Below, piece after piece: positions 18,313 to 27,179 of a stretch of DNA of 64,000 bases. Each line of letters begins with the position of its first letter. The first letter of the stretch is position 1. The DNA is from Shewanella insulae. Its GTDB lineage: Bacteria; Pseudomonadota; Gammaproteobacteria; Enterobacterales; Shewanellaceae. Location: assembly GCF_009831655.1 (NCBI RefSeq), contig NZ_WRPA01000017.1:36121-100120 (forward strand). Reading direction: 5' to 3'. The notes beneath the pieces are model-generated. The model saw only the letters and a list, made by a program, of their open reading frames with translations, did no database searches and had not been told where the DNA came from. Made by a program: the position numbers and the translations under genes.

Positions 18313-19039
18313 GGTATCGAATTTATCTAAACTTATCGGCGAGGTTCAGGCGCTGAATGACCTGAGTTTCGAGGCCCTGGACGGCCAGATCACCGGCCTG
18401 CTGGGCCCTAACGGCGCGGGCAAGACCACCTGTCTGCGCACTGTCTTCGGCCTGCTCAAGCCGGATCAGGGCATCGCCGAGATAGACGGCATAGATGTCG
18501 CCAAACAGCCGGTGGCCGCCAAGCAGCAACTGGGCCTGTTCCCTGATCCCTTCGGCCTGTATGAGCGCCTGACGCCGAGAGAATACATCCGCTACTTTGC
18601 CGAACTCAACGGTCTCTCCCGCGAGCAGGCCAAGGCCGCCTCGGCCAAGGTGCTCAGCAAGCTGCATATGAACGATATCGCCGATCGTCGCTGCAAGGGG
18701 TTCTCCCAGGGACAGAGAATGAAGACGGCGCTGGCCCAGGCGATAGTGCATGAGCCCACCAACATCATACTCGACGAACCCACCCGGGGCCTGGACGTGA
18801 TGAGCACCCGGGTGCTGCGCGACCTGCTCAGGGATCTCAAACAGGCGGGCCACTGCGTACTCTTCTCCAGCCACGTGATGCAGGAGGTCGCCGCCCTGTG
18901 CGATCGCGTCATCGTCATGGCCGAGGGGCGCGTGGTCGCCGTCGGCAGCCCACAGGAACTCTGCCAGCAGACGGGCCAGGCCTCACTGGAAGACGCCTTC
19001 ATTCAGCTAATCGGTACCGACGAGGGAATCGCAGCATGA
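18305..19039 (+). CDS. ABC transporter ATP-binding protein (NatA-like)
   Basis: About 244 residues from the ATG at 18305, with AAGGAG six bases upstream; an in-frame ATG 27 bp earlier lacks such a site. Walker A GLLGPNGAGKTTCLR, signature FSQGQRMKTALAQA and Walker B IILDEPTRGLDVM are complete; a SSHVMQEVAALCD H-loop follows. It overlaps the hydrolase gene upstream (8 bp) and the permease downstream (ATGA). The pair resembles NatAB-type exporters (sodium or drug efflux), though substrate cannot be fixed. Confidence 0.9.
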   Translation: MIKVSNLSKLIGEVQALNDLSFEALDGQITGLLGPNGAGKTTCLRTVFGLLKPDQGIAEIDGIDVAKQPVAAKQQLGLFPDPFGLYERLTPREYIRYFAELNGLSREQAKAASAKVLSKLHMNDIADRRCKGFSQGQRMKTALAQAIVHEPTNIILDEPTRGLDVMSTRVLRDLLRDLKQAGHCVLFSSHVMQEVAALCDRVIVMAEGRVVAVGSPQELCQQTGQASLEDAFIQLIGTDEGIAA

Positions 19040-20172
19040 TCAGTTCAATCATTACCATGGTCAGAAAAGAGCTGACCGATGCCGCCAGGGACAAGCGCTC
19101 TGTGATGGCGGGCCTCTACTACGCCATCGGCGCGCCGCTGATGATGTGCGGCATGTTTATGATCCTCATCGGCCAGATCACCAGCCCTGAGGCGCTTAAC
19201 ATCACCATCACCCACGGCGAGCGCGCGCCGGATCTGGTGAAATACCTCGCCAGCAACGAGATAAGCCAGGGTGACGAGGCCGATCGCAAGGAGATAGAGC
19301 TTATCATCAGCCCCGACTACGCCGCCAACATGGCCAAGAGTCAGGCCGCCGAGATAGTGCTGATCGCCGACAACTCCAACGAAAAGTTGCAAGCCTCTAT
19401 CCGTCGTCTGGAGAAGGCACTGCAAGAGTACAGCGCCGAGATGGGTAGCCTGAGGCTGATCGCCCGCGGCATAGACCCTAAGGTGATGCAGCCGATCAAG
19501 GTTAAGGTGGAAGATCAGGCCACCTCAGACTCCAAGGGCGGCATGATCTTAGGCGTCGCCATCTTCATGATGGTCTATGCGGTGTTCATCTCAGGCATGA
19601 ACCTGGCTATAGACACCAGCGCCGGTGAGCGCGAACGCAACTCGCTGGCACTGCTGCTCAGCCACCCGGTATCGACCCGGAATATCGTGCTGGCCAAGGT
19701 GGCGGCGGTGACCATCTTCGCCATGCTAGGGCTTATTCTCACCCTGGTGATCTCTAAGGTCGCCTATGGCTTCGTGCCCTGGCAGGAGCTGGGCTTCTCG
19801 GTCAACATCAACGTCGACTTCATCCTCTTGATGCTGGCGATAGGCCTACCCATCGCCCTGATGGCGGCGGCGCTACAGCTGTTTGTCTCCTTCATGGCCA
19901 AGTCGTTCAAGGAGGCCCAGTCCTACCTCACCATAGTGCTGATCGTCCCCATGATGCTGTCGATGGCGGCGAGCTACAACATAGCGCCAGACACCCTGCA
20001 GTGGCTGCCAGTCTCGGGTCAGATGCAGGCGCTTATTGCCTTCATCAAAGGCAAGGAGCTCCCCATGATGCAGCTGGCACTCTCCAGTGCCATCACCTTC
20101 ATCATCGCCCTGGCACTTGCCCTGGGCATGGAGCGCTCACTGAAGAGCGAGAAAATCGTCTTCGGACTCTAA
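19036..20172 (+). CDS. ABC transporter permease (NatB-like ABC-2 type)
   Basis: A 378-residue membrane protein. The ATG at 19036 overlaps the ATPase stop by 4 bp; a longer open frame upstream is only a shadow of the ATPase gene. It has one N-terminal membrane helix (near residues 25-45), a large extracytoplasmic domain (about 50-170), then five or six helices; AGERERNSLALLLSHPVS is the typical cytoplasmic loop of the NatB/CcmB-like ABC-2 family. It works with the preceding ATPase. Confidence 0.88.
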   Translation: MISSIITMVRKELTDAARDKRSVMAGLYYAIGAPLMMCGMFMILIGQITSPEALNITITHGERAPDLVKYLASNEISQGDEADRKEIELIISPDYAANMAKSQAAEIVLIADNSNEKLQASIRRLEKALQEYSAEMGSLRLIARGIDPKVMQPIKVKVEDQATSDSKGGMILGVAIFMMVYAVFISGMNLAIDTSAGERERNSLALLLSHPVSTRNIVLAKVAAVTIFAMLGLILTLVISKVAYGFVPWQELGFSVNINVDFILLMLAIGLPIALMAAALQLFVSFMAKSFKEAQSYLTIVLIVPMMLSMAASYNIAPDTLQWLPVSGQMQALIAFIKGKELPMMQLALSSAITFIIALALALGMERSLKSEKIVFGL

Positions 20173-20231
20173 CCCCACGAAACTTCACTAGAAGGGGCCT
20201 TCGTCAGGAGGCCCACTTAAAGGAGCATGCT

Positions 20232-20475
20232 ATGGATAAGCAACAAGTGGTTATGATCGTCATGTTGGTACTGGTGGTCGCCACCATTCTCAGCGAGCTG
20301 TACAAATATCGCCTAATGCAGGAGAGACGCAGAACTACGCCGGGCAACAGAGATGGCCCGCCTGAGACAGGAAAACCAGCGACTGGCCGAGCGTGTCAGC
20401 GTGCTAGAGCGTATTGTTACCGACGGCGATTATCAGCTGAAACAGGAGTTTGCCGAGCTTAATCACGGCGCCTAA
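20232..20475 (+). pseudogene. Small membrane coiled-coil protein with a +1 frame disruption (PspB-like layout)
   Basis: A start with a GGAGC site at 20232 encodes MDKQQVVMIVMLVLVVATIL, a membrane segment, then SELYKYRLMQE. The next stretch makes sense only one frame over, from 20326: DAELRRATEMARLRQENQRL, then AERVSVLERIVTDGDYQLK and a stop at 20473-20475. Joining the two gives about 80 residues: one helix plus a heptad-like coil, as in PspB-like proteins. In the first frame the rest is arginine- and proline-rich nonsense. One extra base near 20325 explains it. It could be a real mutation or a sequencing error. Confidence 0.6.
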
Positions 20476-20626
20476 CCCTTAGCATAGCTCGAGGCTTAGT
20501 CCATGGAATAGCCCCCCAAAAATACCATATAGTCTTTAGGGTTTTTCACTTGTGCTGTGGGCGGTAAATGGTTTTATAATGGCAGATTGATACAAATCGC
20601 TACAAAAACCTTATAACCGAGACGAT

Positions 20627-20878
20627 GTGACCATGATATCCACCATAAAACACACTTTTGTTGGCCTATTTGCCCTGGCCAGCCTATCTGGCTGTGCCAG
20701 CGCGCTGTGTGGCGCTCAGACCGACCATGCCACCAATCCCTTGCAGAGAGAAAACAACCGCCTGGAGTGCGAACGCCAGGTGATGAGCGCCATGGACGAA
20801 CATGAGCGCAAGCAGAAGAGGGAGAGCGACGAGCTGTTAAAGGCCTATCTGGACAAACACCTCAAAGAGGCTCACTAA
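20627..20878 (+). CDS. Small lipoprotein, unknown function
   Basis: About 81-83 residues, start at GTG 20627 or ATG 20633. The N-terminus is a lipoprotein signal with lipobox LSGC near residue 22. The mature part has two further cysteines (LCGAQ, RLECERQ) and a highly charged helical tail (MDEHERKQKRESDELLKAYL). No family recognised. It is probably anchored in the outer membrane facing the periplasm. Confidence 0.7.
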   Translation: MTMISTIKHTFVGLFALASLSGCASALCGAQTDHATNPLQRENNRLECERQVMSAMDEHERKQKRESDELLKAYLDKHLKEAH

Positions 20879-20994
20879 CAGCAAGGCCGGGCAACCAGGC
20901 CCGGCATTCACCCATCTACTAGACAAGCCTCAAACAAAGCCGTCAACACCCGCCCTTAACCGCAGCCCTAAATTACGACGGCAGACAACAGCTC

Positions 20995-22002
20995 TTAGCA
21001 ACAGGTGTGGGTGTTAAATTTCTGCCGATAGGCTCTGGGAGAGAGGCTGGTCAACTGAATGAACAGCTTGCGAAAGGAGCTGACATCTTCATAACCGACC
21101 CGCTCGACAATCTGCTCCAGGGCCAACTCTGTAGTCTCCAGCAGCCGCTTGGCTTCATCGACCCGTAGGCGTTGCATGTAGCTGGCGGGCGTCTCGTTAA
21201 GGGCCTTCTTGAAGCGACGGATCAGGGTGCGTTTACCCAGGGCAAACTTCTGCGCTATCTCATCGAGCAGCCAGTTTTTATCGAGATTGGACTGCATCCA
21301 CTGCTGAATCTTGCCCACCAGCTCATCTTGATGCTGCTGGGGCGTGATCGCCATGGTCATAAAGGGCTGTTGAGAGCTTCGGTTAGGATCTATGAGCAAT
21401 ATCTTGGCCATCTGCTGCGCCAACGCCTCACCCGCCAGCAAGCCAACCAGATGCAGGGCCAGACTCAAATTGGAGGTGGTCGCCCCGGCGGTGTGAAACT
21501 GACCATCGGATACCACCAGGGTATCCATACAAAGGTTGACCCGGGCAAAGTTACGCTCGAACATCTGCGACAGCCACCAGACAGTGGTGGCCCGCCTGTT
21601 TTCCAGCAACCCGGAGGCCGCCAGCATCAGGGTACCCGAGCAATAGGCGGCGATGGGCTTGCCCGTCTCGGCATAAACCTTAAGCGGTTCAAGCAGGGGC
21701 GCAAAGTCCTGGGAGTATTCCTTAAACTCCGCCTTGTTGGTCACCAAGGAAGAGGCCAGCACCACGGCATCGGCCGCTTGTAGCTGGGCCGCATCGGTGA
21801 GTCCCATGGCCGCGAGCTGAAAGCCCTGATTAGTGGTGATCGCCTCACCGTCACTTGAGACGATATGGCAGTGAAACAGATCTTGGGTCGCCTCGGGATG
21901 CAACCTGCGATAGAGAGTATTGGTAAAGCTGAACACATCCATCAGCCCCACTATGCCGCCGGCCACCACATTGCCCGCCGCCAGTATCATGATTGTCTTC
22001 AT
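20995..22002 (-). CDS. GlxA-type AraC-family transcriptional regulator
   Basis: About 335 residues from the ATG at 22002 (AAGGGGTAAGG just upstream; the longer frame to 22035 has no site). The N-terminal DJ-1/PfpI-like domain shows IAAYCSGTLMLAASGLL with the nucleophile-elbow cysteine, plus a TTVWWLSQMF region. The C-terminal AraC domain holds two helix-turn-helix units (IAQKFALGKRTLIRRFKKAL, IVERVGYEDVSSFRKLF). It is divergent from a small membrane gene, a possible target. Ligand unknown. Confidence 0.88.
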   Translation of the reverse strand: MKTIMILAAGNVVAGGIVGLMDVFSFTNTLYRRLHPEATQDLFHCHIVSSDGEAITTNQGFQLAAMGLTDAAQLQAADAVVLASSLVTNKAEFKEYSQDFAPLLEPLKVYAETGKPIAAYCSGTLMLAASGLLENRRATTVWWLSQMFERNFARVNLCMDTLVVSDGQFHTAGATTSNLSLALHLVGLLAGEALAQQMAKILLIDPNRSSQQPFMTMAITPQQHQDELVGKIQQWMQSNLDKNWLLDEIAQKFALGKRTLIRRFKKALNETPASYMQRLRVDEAKRLLETTELALEQIVERVGYEDVSSFRKLFIQLTSLSPRAYRQKFNTHTCC

Positions 22003-22129
22003 CCTTACCCCTTTACCAAAGCTGTCATTTGTCACCCTTATTTTGTCAATAATGACACTTTTTGACCGTTTGTCGAGTTTTTATACTGGCCACACTACAG
22101 ATTTAAGCTGAAAGATAAGGAGTAAGCAG

Positions 22130-22309
22130 ATGAACGCACGGACACTGCACCTGATGTTGAGCCTGGGTTACTTAGGCGTGAGCTGGACCCTGCTACTGTG
22201 GCTGCACTTTACCACCCAGCCCAATCTCTTCGCCCATTTCATTGCCATTCCCAGCCTGTTGCTGTTCAGCGCCTACAGCGCCCATCAGATCATTCGTAAG
22301 GGCGTGTGA
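22130..22309 (+). CDS. Small two-helix membrane protein
   Basis: A 59-codon gene with a strong start (AAGGAG, then ATG at 22130). The protein MNARTLHLMLSLGYLGVSW... has two hydrophobic segments (about 8-26 and 33-50) and a basic C-terminus (IIRKGV). It is divergent from the GlxA-type regulator and convergent with mog across a shared hairpin. No family recognised; the good ribosome site and codon pattern support it as real. Confidence 0.6.
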   Translation: MNARTLHLMLSLGYLGVSWTLLLWLHFTTQPNLFAHFIAIPSLLLFSAYSAHQIIRKGV

Positions 22310-22331
22310 TACTAAGCGCAGACCACGGGCA

Positions 22332-22358
22332 TAAAAAAAGCCCGGCAGAAGCCGGGCT
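22332..22358 (-). terminator. Rho-independent terminator of mog
   Basis: AGCCCGGC-agaa-GCCGGGCT forms a perfect 8-bp stem; read on the minus strand it is followed by a run of seven T, 30 bases past the mog stop. It may also stop the small upstream gene from the other side. Confidence 0.85.
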
Positions 22359-22387
22359 CAGTTACGAAAATACAAATACGTATTGGA

Positions 22388-22921
22388 CTATTTCGCCTTG
22401 GGTCTGAAGGGCTTGATCACCGACTCATCACACTCCAGGTAAGGTCCTTCCATCAGATCGATACAGTAAGGGATCGCCGGGAACACGGCATCGAGACACT
22501 CGCGGATAGATTTTGGCTTGCCCGGCAGGTTGACGATTAGGCTATCACCACGCAGACCCGCGGTTTGGCGGGACAAGATGGCGGTTGGCACAAACTTGAG
22601 CGACTCGGCGCGCATCAGCTCACCAAAGCCCGGCATCATGCGATCGCACACCGCCTCGGTCGCCTCAGGGGTCACGTCGCGCTTGGCCGGCCCTGTGCCA
22701 CCCGTGGTAACGATGAGGCAGCAATCTTGCTGATCGGCCATCTTAATCAGAGTCTGCTCTATGATTGGCTGCTCATCGGGAATGACTTCATAGACAGGCT
22801 CCCACTCCGAGGTGAGGTATTCACCCAAGACCTCGATGATCGCCTTACCGGAAATATCTTCGTACACGCCGGCACTGGCGCGATCACTGACGGTGACTAT
22901 GCCTATCTTTGCTTTTGCCAT
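22388..22921 (-). CDS. mog: Molybdopterin adenylyltransferase
   Basis: A 177-residue MogA/MoaB-fold enzyme that adenylates molybdopterin before molybdate insertion in molybdenum cofactor synthesis; cytosolic. It has the family signatures IVTVSDRASAGVYEDISG at the start, IVTTGGTGPAKRDVTPEAT in the middle and LIVNLPGKPKSIRECLDAVF near the end. Length is typical of Mog. It is single-gene with its own terminator. Confidence 0.93.
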   Translation of the reverse strand: MAKAKIGIVTVSDRASAGVYEDISGKAIIEVLGEYLTSEWEPVYEVIPDEQPIIEQTLIKMADQQDCCLIVTTGGTGPAKRDVTPEATEAVCDRMMPGFGELMRAESLKFVPTAILSRQTAGLRGDSLIVNLPGKPKSIRECLDAVFPAIPYCIDLMEGPYLECDESVIKPFRPKAK

Positions 22922-23095
22922 TCCATTCTATCCTTTAGGTTTTGGGGTCATGCGCGGCGCCAAGCGCCCCGCCAGGGTTGCGCCCTAAAATAACATATTT
23001 TGCCAACGGCTAAAGTGGCCCAAAAGAGATAAAAGTGGGACAGAGATCGAACATTAGCAACTTAAGATGCACCTAGAGCGAAACGGCCACCTGGC

Positions 23096-26000
23096 TCAAT
23101 GACAACAGGCCAACGTATCCTCGAGCAGTTCGAGAAAGGCCTCACGACCGGCAAGCACAGCCTGCAGATCGCCTCGGCGAGCATCGGCCTCCACCTGACG
23201 GGCGAGCTCCACCAGCGCAATCATGCTGAGATTGCTGGCGGCCCCCTTTATGGCGTGAACGCTGGTGCGTATCGCGTCACAATCTGCCGCCGCTATGCCC
23301 TCGATAAAGCCTTGTCTGTGCCTTTGCATCTCCTCGGCGAACACCTGAAGCACCTCGCCGAGCAACGCCTCGTCTCCCGACATGAGCGCCAGGGCGCTAT
23401 CGCGATCGAATAATGGGTTAGCGGTCTCGGCCGCCGCAGGCGCCTCAATGGGGTCTGGGTCATGTCCCAAGGTCACCTCATAATTTTGCTGGCTCAGTGA
23501 GAGCCAACGATAGAGACACTCTTTCAAGTCTCCCAGCACCAAGGGCTTGGTCAGATAATCGTCCATCCCCGCCCGCATGCAGTGTTCTCGGTCGCCCTTC
23601 ATGGCGTTGGCCGTCAGGGCGATGATTGGCACGGCGCAGAATTGACGCCCCCCCACCCCTTCACGAATGGCCGCCGTCGCATGAAAGCCGTCCATTTCTG
23701 GCATCAGACAATCCATCAAGATCAGTTGGTAGGGGTTGCCCTGCTGCGCCGACAATACCTCCAGCGCCTCACGACCATTACCCGCAACATCGGCCTCCAC
23801 CCCGAGTTGCTGCAACATGCCTAAGGCCACCATCTGATTAACCTTGTTATCTTCTACCACCAGCACCTTGGGCTTATCCGGCAGACCCGTTTTAACTATC
23901 GGCTCAATCGCCGACTCGCTCACATCGTCATAGGGCTGATCCGACAGGGCGCGGATCAACTGACGAATGTTCAGTGGCTTCCCCAGATGGGCCACCCTGG
24001 CATCGCGCTTCTCAAACTCAATCTGTTGCCAATAGGAGAGCAGGGGCAGGACTTTGGCTTTATGGTGATCGGCGAGCTGGCGCCAGACACTCAGCTCCTC
24101 ATCGAACGCCTCGTGCTGGGGGGCGAAGCTGTAGATAGTCACATCTGTCTCTGGGATCGCCGCCTCCTCCTTCAGGTAATTCACCCTGGCTCCCCAGCTG
24201 CTCAGCAGATCCCCCAGCATACGTTCGAAGGCGCCTTGCTGACCCATGATAGTCACCCGAGCAGGCGACAATCCCTCACGCCAATCGACAAATCTATCCC
24301 CGTCGGGCAACTGCTGAGTCAGGGTAAAGCTGAAGATACTGCCCACCTCCTGCTGACTCTTAACCTTAATATCCCCGCGCATCAACTCGCACAGGCGCTT
24401 GGCGATGGAGAGCCCCAGCCCGGTACCGCCAAACATACGAGTGGTGGAGCTGTCGACCTGAATGAAGGGATTGAATAGCATGGCGAGCTTCTCTTCGGCT
24501 ATGCCTATGCCGGTATCTTCCACCTCACAGGAGAGCAGCACCTCACCCGAGGCTGTCAGGCAATTGGAGAGCCTCAGGGTGATCCAACCCTCTTCGGTAA
24601 ACTTGATGGCATTGCCCACCAGATTGACCAATATCTGACGCAAGCGACTGGGATCGCCGACAACAAAACGAAAGTCCAGCTGAGTTACATCCACGAACAG
24701 GGGCAGGTTACGCTCCTCCAGCTTGAGCGACACAGACTGCACGAAGAGATCCAACAGCTCCACCAGGTCAAACTCGATCGCCTCGATCTCAAACTTGCCC
24801 GACTCAATCTTTGAGAAGTCCAGAATATCGTTGAGCAGAGACAGTAGGGAGTCGGCGCTTCCCGAGGCCACATCCACATAGCGTTTCTGCATCGGCGACA
24901 GCTGGGTCTCACTCAGCAGATCTAAAATCCCTATCACCCCGTTCATGGGGGTGCGGATCTCATGACTCATGCAGGCGAGAAAATCTTCCTTGGTCTTGGC
25001 AGCCACCTCGGCCTTCTCCCGCGCTTCCGACAGGGCTAAGTTACTGAACTCCATCTCCTGGGCATAGGATTCTATCTTGCGCTCGTTGATCTTCATTCGG
25101 GTCAGATCTTCAACACAGATAAAATAACCCTCAACCATGCCATCGTCACCCACGTCCGGCACATAGGTAACATGGAAAAATCGGGGCGCGCGATCCGAGT
25201 CTAAGGTTTCCACCTCAAACACCTGCTTATTACCCGCCAGCACCTCTAACTGATAGGGCTTTATCAGCTGGTAGACATCCCGGGGCAATACCGCCTCGAC
25301 CTTCTGCTCCAACACCTCTTCTTCCGTCTTGCCTAGCCACTGCAGATAATGTTTGTTGATGAAACGATACCGGCCTTGAGCATCCACATAAGCCAGCTGA
25401 ATGGGAATCACATTGGTGATGTTGTCGATATAGCGCCGCGACTTCTGTAGCTCAAACTGCTTCTGATTTCTGGCAATAACCGCCTCGTTGTAACTGTTCA
25501 CCAGCACGCCGAATTCATCTTCGCTGTCTAGGTTGATGGTCTTCTGGCCGCCAAAGGTCTCTATTTGACGCCGGATGCGGCCTATGGGCTCTAGCAACAC
25601 CCTATGCTGTACATAAAGATTGACCGTAAGCAAGATAGCAAACCCCAACAAGAGAATGCCGACATAGTGGATCAACTCCTCGAAACTATAGGCCTCGATC
25701 TCACTGGCATCGTATCTTACATAGAGCACGTATGCCCTGAGCCGCTGTAACTCGGGGGCGATCAGATACACTTGCTGCACCTGATGCACCATACTGCCCT
25801 CGCGCCAAACCTCCTTGGAGCTCTGTTTGTCGCTCACATGATTGACCATCTCCGCCAGTTCAGGCTCCAGGCTGCCCATCAGAGGGCTCCCCAGATATTG
25901 CCCCAGGTTATCGGCCACTATCTGCTTTTCTCGGGGGTCGAACAGCACCAGGCGCTTGATGCTCCCCTGAGCAGCTAGGCCGTTGATCACCCGGCGCATG

Positions 26001-26212
26001 TTACTAAAATCTGTGCTCGCCTCCAAGGCGAGCCTTAGCGAGACCGACACCTGGGCGATCTCATAATTCACCTGATGCTCGGTCCGCTCCGTCATCTCCT
26101 CATAGTAATAGAGGGCGATAAAAGAGGAGATGATCAGGGCGCACACTAAGGTGGCCAGATTCAGCTTATAGACAATGCCCTGGGCAATCTTATCCCTGTA
26201 GTCACGCCACAT
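23096..26212 (-). CDS. Hybrid sensor histidine kinase with PAS, receiver and HPt domains
   Basis: A 1038-residue membrane kinase. Helices at about 17-37 and 183-201 bracket a periplasmic sensor; a HAMP-like linker and a PAS domain (about 260-370) follow. HisKA has the phosphoacceptor His417 in MSHEIRTPMNG; HATPase motifs are GDPSRLRQILVNLVGNAIKF, DTGIGIAEEK and GGTGLGLSIAK. After a degenerate receiver-like segment comes a full receiver (VLVVEDNKVNQ, LILMDCLMPEMDG) and a C-terminal HPt (HAIKGAASNLS). It is last in an operon with a binding lipoprotein (3 bp upstream) and a GGDEF response regulator, which suggests that the lipoprotein presents a ligand to it. Confidence 0.92.
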   Translation of the reverse strand: MWRDYRDKIAQGIVYKLNLATLVCALIISSFIALYYYEEMTERTEHQVNYEIAQVSVSLRLALEASTDFSNMRRVINGLAAQGSIKRLVLFDPREKQIVADNLGQYLGSPLMGSLEPELAEMVNHVSDKQSSKEVWREGSMVHQVQQVYLIAPELQRLRAYVLYVRYDASEIEAYSFEELIHYVGILLLGFAILLTVNLYVQHRVLLEPIGRIRRQIETFGGQKTINLDSEDEFGVLVNSYNEAVIARNQKQFELQKSRRYIDNITNVIPIQLAYVDAQGRYRFINKHYLQWLGKTEEEVLEQKVEAVLPRDVYQLIKPYQLEVLAGNKQVFEVETLDSDRAPRFFHVTYVPDVGDDGMVEGYFICVEDLTRMKINERKIESYAQEMEFSNLALSEAREKAEVAAKTKEDFLACMSHEIRTPMNGVIGILDLLSETQLSPMQKRYVDVASGSADSLLSLLNDILDFSKIESGKFEIEAIEFDLVELLDLFVQSVSLKLEERNLPLFVDVTQLDFRFVVGDPSRLRQILVNLVGNAIKFTEEGWITLRLSNCLTASGEVLLSCEVEDTGIGIAEEKLAMLFNPFIQVDSSTTRMFGGTGLGLSIAKRLCELMRGDIKVKSQQEVGSIFSFTLTQQLPDGDRFVDWREGLSPARVTIMGQQGAFERMLGDLLSSWGARVNYLKEEAAIPETDVTIYSFAPQHEAFDEELSVWRQLADHHKAKVLPLLSYWQQIEFEKRDARVAHLGKPLNIRQLIRALSDQPYDDVSESAIEPIVKTGLPDKPKVLVVEDNKVNQMVALGMLQQLGVEADVAGNGREALEVLSAQQGNPYQLILMDCLMPEMDGFHATAAIREGVGGRQFCAVPIIALTANAMKGDREHCMRAGMDDYLTKPLVLGDLKECLYRWLSLSQQNYEVTLGHDPDPIEAPAAAETANPLFDRDSALALMSGDEALLGEVLQVFAEEMQRHRQGFIEGIAAADCDAIRTSVHAIKGAASNLSMIALVELARQVEADARRGDLQAVLAGREAFLELLEDTLACCH

Positions 26213-26215
26213 TGG

Positions 26216-27166
26216 TTAATTCGCCCGATAGAAAAGTTCATCAACATGACCGCAATCGGATTCGATCGCCTCTATCTTGACCAAGGTTTCACAGACGCTG
26301 TAACCCAACTGGGTCAGCTTATCCCCTTGAGCAAACAACTTATTCTGCTCCTCTCGGCTCAGCAGCTTGAGATCCGCCAGGGCTGCCTTAAAGTCTGCCG
26401 CCAGCAGGCCCTCGCGCTTAGCCATGATCCCTATTGCATCGTCCGGATGCTGCTGCAGATAATCCATCGCCATCTGCCAGGCCTGATGGATCTGCGCCAC
26501 CAATTGAGGATGCTCTGCCAGGACACTCGAGGAGATAGACAGGGTATCCAACACCTCCTCGGGGATCTCCTTGGTGGAGAACAGCTCACGATATTCGCCA
26601 CTCGATTGTATCTCTACCGAATAGGGGGGATAGGTCACTATGGCATCGATCTTACCTATCCCCAGGGCACTTGCCGCCGCCCCCTGTTCGACATTGATCA
26701 CCCTGACGTCATCAAGCTGCATATCGTGCAGCCTTAGCGCCCGCTCCAGCACGAAGATCCCCAGGGAGCTGACCTCGCAGCCGATAGTCTCGCCCTTGAG
26801 CGCCTGCATGCTCTCTATCGAACCGGGCGCTATGATCACGTCGCCACCATCTGAGTAGTCGGCCAGCAAGACAATTTTTATCGGCTTACCTCCCAGAGGC
26901 GCCACCTGTATCGCCTCTATCATGGTGCTGGCAAAGCCATCCACATAACCGGTTAAATAGGCGCGCTGGGCATCGGATAGGGTCGACACCTGTACCAGCT
27001 CTATGTTGGCCCCTGCCGCCTCAAAGAAACCTTTCTGTTTCGCCAGATAGAGGAGTTCATAGCCGGGCCAAGGGTTTATGGCGATGGTGACAGGCTCTTC
27101 GACCTTCTTTTGACCGCAGCCTGCAAATAGCAGAGCCACAAGCAAGCAGATGATTCCCTTAATCAT
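26216..27166 (-). CDS. Periplasmic substrate-binding lipoprotein (NMT1/TauA-like)
   Basis: About 316 residues from the ATG at 27166 (AAGGAAG eight bases upstream). Signal with lipobox LFAGCGQ. The type II binding-protein fold of the NMT1/THI5/SsuA family is shown by INPWPGYELLYLAKQKGFF near residue 35 and ATMIEAIQ, GETIGCEVSSLGIFVL later. No ABC permease or ATPase is nearby; instead it sits between a diguanylate cyclase response regulator and a hybrid kinase, so it is more likely a sensory adaptor than a transporter part. The ligand is unknown; thiamine precursors and sulfonates are family precedents. Confidence 0.8.
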   Translation of the reverse strand: MIKGIICLLVALLFAGCGQKKVEEPVTIAINPWPGYELLYLAKQKGFFEAAGANIELVQVSTLSDAQRAYLTGYVDGFASTMIEAIQVAPLGGKPIKIVLLADYSDGGDVIIAPGSIESMQALKGETIGCEVSSLGIFVLERALRLHDMQLDDVRVINVEQGAAASALGIGKIDAIVTYPPYSVEIQSSGEYRELFSTKEIPEEVLDTLSISSSVLAEHPQLVAQIHQAWQMAMDYLQQHPDDAIGIMAKREGLLAADFKAALADLKLLSREEQNKLFAQGDKLTQLGYSVCETLVKIEAIESDCGHVDELFYRAN

Positions 27167-27179
27167 TGACTGTTCTTCC

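Noticed and set aside
18323..18874. Antisense open frame within the NatA-like gene
   Set aside because: Shadow of a strongly supported ABC ATPase.
20315..20335. Programmed +1 frameshift site
   Set aside because: No slippery codon, stop codon or downstream stem of the known types; mutation or sequencing error is simpler.
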